Under the pieces are notes generated by a model that was not told the DNA's origin, made no database searches, and saw only the letters and a program-made list of their open reading frames with translations. The position numbers and the translations under genes were made by a program. Below are positions 1 through 5,821 of a DNA stretch of 9,104 bases, piece after piece. Source of the DNA: Rhodospirillaceae bacterium TMED167 (GTDB lineage Bacteria; Pseudomonadota; Alphaproteobacteria; Rhodospirillales_A; UBA2165). Each line of letters begins with the position of its first letter. Position 1 is the first letter of the stretch. The stretch lies in the NCBI GenBank assembly GCA_002170915.1, contig NHHQ01000074.1, forward strand, positions 17,828 to 26,931, given 5' to 3'.

Positions 1-3
1 TTT

Positions 4-1398
4 ATGGACGCGCTTTGGACGACCCTGCCCAAAAATGCGATCCTCACGCAGCCCGAAGATCTCGCGCCTTATCTCAAAGAAGAACGCGGGTTGATGGAAA
101 GTGACTGCGAGGTGGTTCTCCGCCCGGCCAACACGGAAGACATCGCCAAAGCCGTCGCAGTATGTGCCGAGCATGGGGTCAGCATTGTCCCTCTCGGTGG
201 GAATACGGGACTTGTCGGCGGTGGCGTTGCCAGCGGCGGGATCATTCTCAGCCTCGAACGGCTCAATAAAATTATTGGTGTCGATGCTCTCAACCACACC
301 ATGACTGTGGAAGCGGGATGCGTGCTCGCCAATATTCAAACAGCGGCCCAAGATGCCGGCTGTCTGTTCCCGCTGAGCCTTGGCGCCGAAGGCAGCTGCC
401 AAATCGGTGGTAACCTTGCGACCAACGCCGGGGGCGTGAACGTGTTACGTTATGGGAATACCCGTGAGTTGGTGCTGGGGATTGAAGCCGTTCTGCCGGA
501 CGGCCGCATCTATGACGGCCTCAATGCGCTTCGGAAAGACAACACGGGCTACGATCTCAAACAATTGTTTATCGGCGCAGAAGGCACTCTCGGGATCATC
601 ACCAAGGCCGTTCTAAAACTATATCCAGCGCCCCGCTCGAGTGTCACGGTCATGGCAGCCCTCCCGCGTTTGGATGGCGTCCTCACACTTTTTGATCGGG
701 TCCGGGCAGCATGCGGCGACCGGCTGACCGCCTTCGAATTGGTCCCGCGTTTTGGGCTCGAACTTGGCATTGCGCATGTTCCTGGCGTGGACGATCCCTT
801 TGCGGATAGCCATCCTCATTACACGCTGATAGAATTGACCTCTCCTCGGGAGGGGGATGACCTTCGAAGTGACATTGAAACGGTTCTCGAACACTCCCTG
901 GAAGGCGGGATCATAACTGACGCCGTCATCGCGGAGAGTGAAGCGCAGGTACACCAGCTTTGGAGAATCCGGGAAGAATTGCCCTCAGCGCAGTCGCGCG
1001 AAGGCGGCAGCATTAAACACGATGTGTCGGTCCCGGTTTCAGCGGCAATCGAATTCATTGAAAAAGCGTCTCAAGCAGTTGAATCTGAAATCCCCGGTAT
1101 CCGCGTGTGCGCGTTTGGCCATATTGGCGACGGCAACATCCACTACAATCTGACGCAGCCCCGAGGAATGGACAAACGGGCGTTTCTTGATAACTGGGAA
1201 TATCTGAACCGCATCGTTCACGATATCGTCGTCGATATGAACGGCAGCATCAGCGCGGAACACGGCATTGGCCTTTTGAAAAAAAAGGAACTGAATTACT
1301 ATGCCCCTTCCGTCAAACTCGATGTTTTGCGCCAGATTAAGAGGGCAATCGATCCAAACAACATCATGAACCCGGGAAAAATAATTGATGGCGGGTGA
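4..1398 (+). CDS. FAD-binding oxidoreductase, D-2-hydroxyglutarate dehydrogenase / GlcD-like
   Basis: This 464-residue flavoprotein of the VAO/GlcD family most likely oxidises a D-2-hydroxy acid (D-2-hydroxyglutarate, D-lactate or glycolate) and passes electrons to a carrier such as a quinone or ETF. The FAD-binding half shows the pyrophosphate loop PLGGNTGLVGGG (residues 63-74), SLGAEGS...GGNLATNAGG (125-144) and DNTGYDLKQLFIGAEGTLG (179-197). The C-terminal half has the family metal-site motif HIGDGNIHYN (373-382; H373 and H380), then SAEHGIG (417-423), giving the expected third metal ligand E419 and the likely catalytic base H420. KHDVSVP (338-344) and R323 are probable substrate contacts. 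It ends with the usual NPGKI. Length is normal for the family. Only three bases precede the ATG and that codon (TTT) is open, so a slightly longer N-terminus outside the window cannot be excluded. The substrate cannot be decided from sequence alone. A hairpin terminator follows directly. Confidence 0.9.
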   Translation: MDALWTTLPKNAILTQPEDLAPYLKEERGLMESDCEVVLRPANTEDIAKAVAVCAEHGVSIVPLGGNTGLVGGGVASGGIILSLERLNKIIGVDALNHTMTVEAGCVLANIQTAAQDAGCLFPLSLGAEGSCQIGGNLATNAGGVNVLRYGNTRELVLGIEAVLPDGRIYDGLNALRKDNTGYDLKQLFIGAEGTLGIITKAVLKLYPAPRSSVTVMAALPRLDGVLTLFDRVRAACGDRLTAFELVPRFGLELGIAHVPGVDDPFADSHPHYTLIELTSPREGDDLRSDIETVLEHSLEGGIITDAVIAESEAQVHQLWRIREELPSAQSREGGSIKHDVSVPVSAAIEFIEKASQAVESEIPGIRVCAFGHIGDGNIHYNLTQPRGMDKRAFLDNWEYLNRIVHDIVVDMNGSISAEHGIGLLKKKELNYYAPSVKLDVLRQIKRAIDPNNIMNPGKIIDGG

Positions 1399-1399
1399 G

Positions 1400-1436
1400 A
1401 AAAAAAGCTGGGCCCATAGCGCCCGGCTAGTTTAAT
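1400..1436. terminator. Candidate bidirectional intrinsic terminator after the FAD oxidoreductase gene
   Basis: Arms AGCTGGGC (1406-1413) and GCCCGGCT (1421-1428) form an 8-bp stem around a 7-base loop (CCATAGC). Read on the + strand, all eight pairs form, one as a U-G wobble, and a weak AGTTTAATA tail follows. Read on the minus strand, the stem has one internal C-A mismatch but is followed by seven consecutive T (complement of A1400-A1406), a strong termination tail. The position one base after the TGA of the + strand gene fits termination of that gene. The minus-strand tail could also end a transcript of the small ORF at 1491-1628. The inference is from sequence only. Confidence 0.5.
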
Positions 1437-1490
1437 AGGGGGTCACACGTCAATTGGGAGATCTAAGATTAAGAGGAGAGTGTATCCCGT

Positions 1491-1628
1491 TTACAAGCTG
1501 TCACTTGGTCGGAGGGCGGCTGAAGCATCCCAATACCAAAATGCGATCAGTAGGATGATACCCAGGGCCGGTAACAGAATTATATCATCACTGGCATTTT
1601 GTGCGCCAATTTGTAAGCACTTTGACAT
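1491..1628 (-). CDS. Candidate small single-pass membrane protein (45 aa), unrecognised
   Basis: On the minus strand an ATG at 1628 opens a frame of 45 codons ending in TAA at 1493-1491. The product begins MSKCLQIGAQNASDD, continues with one hydrophobic run from about residue 16 to 33 (IILLPALGIILLIAFWYW), and ends in a short polar tail with an arginine (DASAALRPSDSL). That layout suggests a single transmembrane helix. I know no family for it. In favour: the clean acidic-hydrophobic-polar layout, a position in an otherwise empty gap, and a hairpin with a seven-T tail 62 bases beyond the stop in the same direction. Against: no Shine-Dalgarno sequence precedes the ATG, the frame is short enough to arise by chance, and its start lies under the TTGACA box assigned to the next gene. 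An imperfect promoter pair ending about six bases before the ATG would make its mRNA nearly leaderless. Coding status is uncertain. Confidence 0.35.
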   Translation of the reverse strand: MSKCLQIGAQNASDDIILLPALGIILLIAFWYWDASAALRPSDSL

Positions 1629-1648
1629 TATTGTTAAGTGATTAAAAA
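1622..1648 (+). promoter_or_regulatory. Candidate promoter of the acyl-CoA dehydrogenase gene
   Basis: A perfect TTGACA (1622-1627) lies about 40 bases before the ATG of the acyl-CoA dehydrogenase gene. The best -10-like hexamer behind it is TAAAAA (1643-1648) at a short 15-base spacing, so the -35 match is good and the -10 match poor. A promoter somewhere in this gap is expected because a probable terminator ends the upstream gene. Its left half overlaps the first codons of the minus-strand small ORF, so the two would be mutually exclusive or regulated together. Confidence 0.3.
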
Positions 1649-1663
1649 AAAGGGATTAATCAC
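1638..1663. promoter_or_regulatory. Perfect inverted repeat around the ribosome binding site (operator or mRNA hairpin candidate)
   Basis: GTGATTAA (1638-1645) is repeated as its exact complement TTAATCAC (1656-1663), with a 10-base spacer containing the A tract and the AAGGGA ribosome binding site. The right arm touches the ATG at 1664. As DNA it could be an operator for a dimeric regulator, overlapping the candidate promoters of both the + gene and the minus ORF. As RNA it could fold with the Shine-Dalgarno sequence in the loop. The arms are AT-rich, so an RNA stem would be weak, and I favour the operator reading. No regulator gene lies in the window. Confidence 0.4.
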
Positions 1664-1670
1664 ATGGAAA
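1641..1670 (-). promoter_or_regulatory. Weak candidate minus-strand promoter for the small ORF
   Basis: Read on the minus strand, TTTCCA (1670-1665) and TTTAAT (1646-1641) are separated by 18 bases. They match the sigma-70 type -35 and -10 hexamers at four and five of six positions. Transcription would begin only about six bases before the ATG at 1628. AT-rich DNA gives such matches easily, so this is a suggestion only. Confidence 0.18.
1650..1655 (+). promoter_or_regulatory. Ribosome binding site of the acyl-CoA dehydrogenase gene
   Basis: AAGGGA lies eight bases before the ATG at 1664. It is the clearest Shine-Dalgarno sequence in the window and fixes that start, which also agrees with the N-terminus typical of the protein family. 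Confidence 0.6.
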
Positions 1671-3463
1671 CCTACGCAGCGCCGGTCACTGACCTTCAGT
1701 TTGTCATCGAAAATCTGCTCGGTTATGACAATATTTCGGGGCTAGAGCCGTTTGGCGATGTGACACCGGAGCTTGGTGGCGCAATACTGAAAGAAGCGGC
1801 CAAATTCTCAGATGAAATTTTAGCCCCCCTGAACCGGGTGGGTGACCAGCAAGGTTGTGTCCTTGAAAATGGTGTTGTCCGAACACCCGAGGGATTTCCC
1901 GATGCCTACAGGCAGATGATCGATGCCGGCTGGATCAGCATGGCCGCGCCCGAGGAATATGGCGGCCAAAACCTCCCCACTGTTTTCGCCATTGCCGCCT
2001 TTGAAATGTGGTCAGCAGCAAATACTGCGTTTGGGCTTGTTCCCGTGCTCAGCCAATCGGCGATTGATCTCATGCTGGAACACGCCGATCCGGGTCTAAA
2101 ACAAACCTATCTGCATAAAATGGTGTCCGGTGAATGGACCACGACAATGAACCTGACAGAACCGCAAGCTGGCTCAGACCTCAGTCTTCTGCGCACCAAG
2201 GCAGTGAAAGAGGACGATCACTACCGTATAAGCGGGCAGAAAATTTACATTAGCGGCGGGGACCATGACCTTAGTGATAATATTGTCCATCTGGTTCTTG
2301 CGAGACTGCCTGATGCTCCCCCTGGTAATCGCGGCATCTCTCTTTTTCTGGTGCCCAAATACTTAGTGAGGGAGAATGGCGAATTGGGCAACAGAAATGA
2401 TCTAAGGCCCCTATCCCTGGAGACCAAGCTTGGCATACATGGTAACCCCACCTGCGTAATGTCCTATGGCGATAATGGAGGTGCGGTTGGATACCTCATC
2501 GGCGGCGAGAACCAGGGACTTGCTGGCATGTTCACAATGATGAATTTGGCTCGCCTTATGGTCGGTCTGCAAGGGGTCGCCATCACCGAGCGCGCCTATC
2601 AACAAGCGCTGTCCTATGCCAAGGACCGCTTACAGGGCAGCCGATCAAACGGCACCGATGCACCCTCTCTTGCCCCCATCATTCATCATCCCGACGTCAA
2701 ACGCATGCTGCTGGACATGAAATGCATCGCCGAGGCAGGGCGGTGCCTAACACTTTATGCCGCTTATTGCATCGATCTCTCCAAGCGCCACGCGGATGCC
2801 GCGACACGGCAAAAGTTTTCTGACCGCCTCTCGCTTCTGACCCCCGTGATAAAGGCGTGGATCACAGACCGGGCCATTGACTGTGCATCCACGGGTATTC
2901 AGGTCCATGGGGGCCTCGGCTACATCGAAGACACCGGTGCCGCCCAGCATTTTAGGGATGCCCGGATCATGGCAATTTACGAGGGGACAAACGGGATACA
3001 GGCAAATGATCTGATCGGCCGGAAGATTGTTCGAGAATATGGAACATCCATGTTGGGGCTCATCAGCGAAATGAAAGAGGATCTGGCTGGCGCAAAGGCA
3101 GCGGACGGAGAGGCCCTCGCAGCCATCCTGAGTGCAACACGGCAATCCGTTGATGATCTTGATTCCGCAGTCGACTGGATTCTTGGCTCGGCGTCGGATG
3201 ATCCTGACGGGGTCTCTGCCGGCGCCGCCGCCTTCCTAAAACTCAGCGGTGACGCGATATGCGGATGGTTAGTCGCAAAATGTGCCATTGCGACCCAAAA
3301 CCTTCTGGATCAAGGAGAGAATAAAAGTGAGCCTTTGAAAGGCCGAATACTATCAGCCCGTCATTTTGCCGAGACGTTCCTGCCGCAGACGAAGGCCGCC
3401 CTTTCCACGCTTAGAAGTGGTCAACCGGCCATCACTGAAATGTCCGAAGCGATGTTTGGGTAA
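1664..3463 (+). CDS. Acyl-CoA dehydrogenase, long DmdC-like type with C-terminal extension
   Basis: This 599-residue FAD enzyme should introduce a 2,3 double bond into an acyl-CoA thioester and pass electrons to ETF. It belongs to the roughly 600-residue class that includes DmdC (3-methylmercaptopropionyl-CoA dehydrogenase), not the roughly 380-residue medium-chain class. The family N-terminal segment (METYAAPVTDLQFVIENLL, residues 1-19) is present. The central domain has the signature MNLTEPQAGSDL (162-173). The C-terminal helical domain holds IQVHGGLGYIEDTGAAQ (412-428) and IYEGTNGIQ (438-446), where E440 is the expected catalytic base. The extra C-terminal domain of this class follows from about 465 to 595. 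No residue or segment appears missing. Substrate may be a medium- or long-chain acyl-CoA or methylmercaptopropionyl-CoA, and sequence motifs alone do not separate these. It stands alone between two intergenic gaps, with its own RBS, an inverted repeat at its start and no beta-oxidation partner in view. Confidence 0.93.
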   Translation: METYAAPVTDLQFVIENLLGYDNISGLEPFGDVTPELGGAILKEAAKFSDEILAPLNRVGDQQGCVLENGVVRTPEGFPDAYRQMIDAGWISMAAPEEYGGQNLPTVFAIAAFEMWSAANTAFGLVPVLSQSAIDLMLEHADPGLKQTYLHKMVSGEWTTTMNLTEPQAGSDLSLLRTKAVKEDDHYRISGQKIYISGGDHDLSDNIVHLVLARLPDAPPGNRGISLFLVPKYLVRENGELGNRNDLRPLSLETKLGIHGNPTCVMSYGDNGGAVGYLIGGENQGLAGMFTMMNLARLMVGLQGVAITERAYQQALSYAKDRLQGSRSNGTDAPSLAPIIHHPDVKRMLLDMKCIAEAGRCLTLYAAYCIDLSKRHADAATRQKFSDRLSLLTPVIKAWITDRAIDCASTGIQVHGGLGYIEDTGAAQHFRDARIMAIYEGTNGIQANDLIGRKIVREYGTSMLGLISEMKEDLAGAKAADGEALAAILSATRQSVDDLDSAVDWILGSASDDPDGVSAGAAAFLKLSGDAICGWLVAKCAIATQNLLDQGENKSEPLKGRILSARHFAETFLPQTKAALSTLRSGQPAITEMSEAMFG

Positions 3464-3491
3464 TGACAAATTCCATGCGTTTCACGTACAC

Positions 3492-3530
3492 TACCCCACG
3501 ATTTCACAATGAGTCCGGGTAATTTTTTTT
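3492..3530 (+). terminator. Weak candidate terminator after the acyl-CoA dehydrogenase gene
   Basis: TACCC (3492-3496) and GGGTA (3517-3521) can pair around a 20-base loop, followed by eight T (3523-3530). The T run is good but the stem is short and the loop long, so this may not act alone. It is the only terminator-like structure between this gene and lptF. Confidence 0.25.
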
Positions 3531-3558
3531 GCACGAAAGCAACCGCCTGGGGTATATC
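3529..3558 (+). promoter_or_regulatory. Candidate promoter of the lptF-lptG-lptD-surA operon
   Basis: TTGCAC (3529-3534) and TATATC (3553-3558) are spaced by 18 bases, a partial match to a housekeeping promoter. Transcription would start at about 3565-3567, on or next to the lptF ATG, giving a leaderless or nearly leaderless mRNA. That agrees with the lack of a Shine-Dalgarno sequence before lptF. Each hexamer is imperfect, so confidence is limited. Confidence 0.3.
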
Positions 3559-3566
3559 TCGGCACC

Positions 3567-4706
3567 ATGAGTCAAACGACCCGATACATTTCGCGCCAGC
3601 TAATTATGTCCAGTTTACTGATCACGTTTGTGATGACGGGGGTCATATGGCTTTTTGTCGGCGTGCGCGCTGTTGAGTCCATCGTAAACCAAGGTTTATC
3701 GGTTAAATTGTTTCTTCTTATAACCTCCTTGCAGCTCCCCAATTTTCTAACACACATATTGCCGATATCGCTTTTTATCGCCGTGTTATTTGTTTATACC
3801 CGTCTCAATTCGGACCGGGAAATTGTTGTCATGCGTGCCGCCGGTCAGAGCCCAATGGCCCTGGCAAAACCGGTTATTTTTCTTAGCCTCTTTGTGATGC
3901 TGTTGGTTTACACTCTAACCCTTTGGGCCACCCCGACATCATACAAAACATTTCGTAACCTGCAGTGGGATATTCGTTATAGCCTGGCCCATATCGTGTT
4001 AAAAGAAGGCGTTTTTAACATCTTTTCAGACAGCATCACGGTTTATCTGCGCGAAAGGTCCAGCCGCAACGAATTGAAGGGACTGTTGGTTCATGACTCT
4101 CGCGATAAAGACCGCCCTGTCACCTATCATGCGGAAAGTGGAACCCTGGTTGAAGCTGTCAACGGCGCAAAGGTCATCCTTCTCCGTGGAAACAGTATAT
4201 TTATTGATAAGAAAAATCCGCAATTGGGGCGGGTTGTCTTTTTTGACCGTCATACCCTCGATCTTACGAATTTAGTCAATAAACCGACAATCCGTTTTCG
4301 GGAAGCACGCGAGCGGGGTGTCGCTGAACTATTAACACTCAAAAAAAGTGACGTGGGGAACCCGAACGATTTTGGGAAATTTGTCGTGGAAGGCCATCAG
4401 AGGCTGGCCATGCCGCTAACCGTGTTGAGCTTTGCATTAATTGGCTTGGTCACGCTTCTGCGCGGGGATTTATCGCGCAGGGGACAGCTGAAACGGATAC
4501 TTGCAGCTGTCGGAATTTTTATTGTCCTGATGTCGATTAATCTGGGACTGATCAACTTAAGTGTGAAAAATTTGAGTCTGGTTCCGGTAATTTATATCGC
4601 CAATGCACTTCCGATTGTACTGGCCCTAATGTTATTGACGTTTCCGGGGCGCATAGGCAGTAAAGCAAACCGGTTGAAAACGGCCGTTGTATCAACCCGG
4701 CCCTAG
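3567..4706 (+). CDS. lptF: LPS export ABC transporter permease LptF
   Basis: This 379-residue inner-membrane protein pairs with LptG and the ATPase LptB to extract lipopolysaccharide from the inner membrane and push it onto the periplasmic Lpt bridge. Hydrophobic segments at about 12-33, 55-78 and 102-122, then a periplasmic region of about 125-275 (the beta-jellyroll of the family), then segments at about 282-298, 308-331 and 337-358, give the expected 3 + 3 topology. LNSDREIVVMRAAGQSP (80-96) is the cytoplasmic coupling-helix motif contacting LptB, with E85 at the glutamate position conserved in LptF and LptG. The MSQTTRYISRQL start matches family N-termini, so 3567 is chosen although no clear RBS precedes it. 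The gene opens an operon, with lptG 12 bases downstream. LptB, LptA and LptC are not in the window. Confidence 0.95.
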   Translation: MSQTTRYISRQLIMSSLLITFVMTGVIWLFVGVRAVESIVNQGLSVKLFLLITSLQLPNFLTHILPISLFIAVLFVYTRLNSDREIVVMRAAGQSPMALAKPVIFLSLFVMLLVYTLTLWATPTSYKTFRNLQWDIRYSLAHIVLKEGVFNIFSDSITVYLRERSSRNELKGLLVHDSRDKDRPVTYHAESGTLVEAVNGAKVILLRGNSIFIDKKNPQLGRVVFFDRHTLDLTNLVNKPTIRFREARERGVAELLTLKKSDVGNPNDFGKFVVEGHQRLAMPLTVLSFALIGLVTLLRGDLSRRGQLKRILAAVGIFIVLMSINLGLINLSVKNLSLVPVIYIANALPIVLALMLLTFPGRIGSKANRLKTAVVSTRP

Positions 4707-4718
4707 GTCACATCCGTC

Positions 4719-5816
4719 ATGTCGACCATATTTTCATACTACATCAGCCGTCACTTTTTGATCAGCTTCCTGACGGTTTTTGGTATTTTTTTGGGCCTTA
4801 TCTTCTTATTTGACGTGATCGAGCTATTGCGCAGGGCGTCCGGCCATGACGACATTGGACTGCCGACTGTCCTGCAAATGGGCTTCTTAAAACTACCGTT
4901 TTTAGGGCAACAGGCCTTTCCCTTTGCCGTTCTGTTTGGCAGCATGGTCGCCTTCTGGAGGCTGACGCTAAACAGCGAATTGATCGTGGCCCGGGCAGCT
5001 GGAGTCTCTGCCTGGCAAATCCTCATTCCCGTCCTGGGTGTCTCCCTGATCCTGGGCCTTTTGCAAATCGGTGCCCTAAACCCCCTAGCATCCGCTTTTT
5101 TGGCAAAATTTGATCGGCTGAATGCGTCGTATTTCAAAGGGCAATCGAACCTCCTTGCCGTGTCCTCTACGGGTCTCTGGCTTCGCCAAGCCAACGCAGA
5201 AAATCAAAGCGTCATTCATGCAACCCGCCTCAACCGGTTGAATGACGCCATTCGCCTCAAAGACGTCACAATTTTCGTTTACGAAGGGGCGGATCAATAC
5301 CGGCAGCGAATCAGTGCCGAAACGGCTGAACTTGAGGACGGGTTTTGGCACATGAAGAATGTCTGGATTCATGAACGAGAGAAGGAACTCCCAGAACAAC
5401 GGTCAGAGTTCTGGCTGGAAACAGATATTACCCTGAACAACATCAATGATACGTTTGCAGCCCCTGAAACACTCTCTTTTTGGGACCTGCCGAGTTTTAT
5501 TGAAAACCTCGAAAAAGCCGGTTTTTCCGCTCTACGCCACCGCCTTTACTGGCATTCGCTCTTGGCGGCGCCTCTACTTCTATGCGCCATGGTGCTGATT
5601 GCCGCAACCTTCACTTTAAAACAGTCCCAAAGGTCCAGCACCAGCTATCTTGTCGTCGGGGGTATTATGTCGGGATTTCTGTTGTTTTTCTTCTCCGACG
5701 TTGTGTCCGCCCTTGGCCTTCGCGAGAGTATCCCCGTGGTTCTGGCGGCTTGGACACCGTCCGGAGTCAGCGCTCTATTGGGGCTTGCAATGGTGTTCCA
5801 TCTCGAAGATGGTTAG
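4719..5816 (+). CDS. lptG: LPS export ABC transporter permease LptG
   Basis: This 365-residue protein is the second membrane subunit of LptB2FG, pumping lipopolysaccharide out of the inner membrane. It has the same plan as its neighbour: segments at about 13-36, 60-81 and 101-121, a periplasmic domain of about 125-275, and segments at about 278-298, 309-331 and 338-361. The coupling-helix motif LNSELIVARAAGVSAW (84-99) contains the conserved glutamate E87, and the MSTIFSYYISRHFL start is typical of LptG. The order F then G, the 12-base gap and similar length to LptF confirm the pair. Only a weak AGGT (4705-4708), overlapping the lptF stop, precedes the ATG, suggesting translation coupled to lptF. 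The periplasmic domain is the most variable part, as expected for the family. Confidence 0.95.
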   Translation: MSTIFSYYISRHFLISFLTVFGIFLGLIFLFDVIELLRRASGHDDIGLPTVLQMGFLKLPFLGQQAFPFAVLFGSMVAFWRLTLNSELIVARAAGVSAWQILIPVLGVSLILGLLQIGALNPLASAFLAKFDRLNASYFKGQSNLLAVSSTGLWLRQANAENQSVIHATRLNRLNDAIRLKDVTIFVYEGADQYRQRISAETAELEDGFWHMKNVWIHEREKELPEQRSEFWLETDITLNNINDTFAAPETLSFWDLPSFIENLEKAGFSALRHRLYWHSLLAAPLLLCAMVLIAATFTLKQSQRSSTSYLVVGGIMSGFLLFFFSDVVSALGLRESIPVVLAAWTPSGVSALLGLAMVFHLEDG

Positions 5817-5821
5817 AATCA

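Noticed and set aside
1429..1663. tRNA, small RNA or attachment site in the longest gap
   Set aside because: No cloverleaf, no CCA end, no direct repeats flanking a segment and no integrase or transposase nearby were seen.
2747..3145. 132-codon open frame on the minus strand inside the acyl-CoA dehydrogenase gene
   Set aside because: It is antisense to the catalytic region of the enzyme, including the HGGLGY and YEGTNG motifs. Its composition is cysteine-rich and it has no domain.
5582..5821. In-frame extension of lptD by 80 codons upstream to an ATG at 5582
   Set aside because: It lies entirely over the 3' part of lptG in another frame, is cysteine- and arginine-rich without LptD similarity, and would bury the clear signal peptide that begins at 5822.
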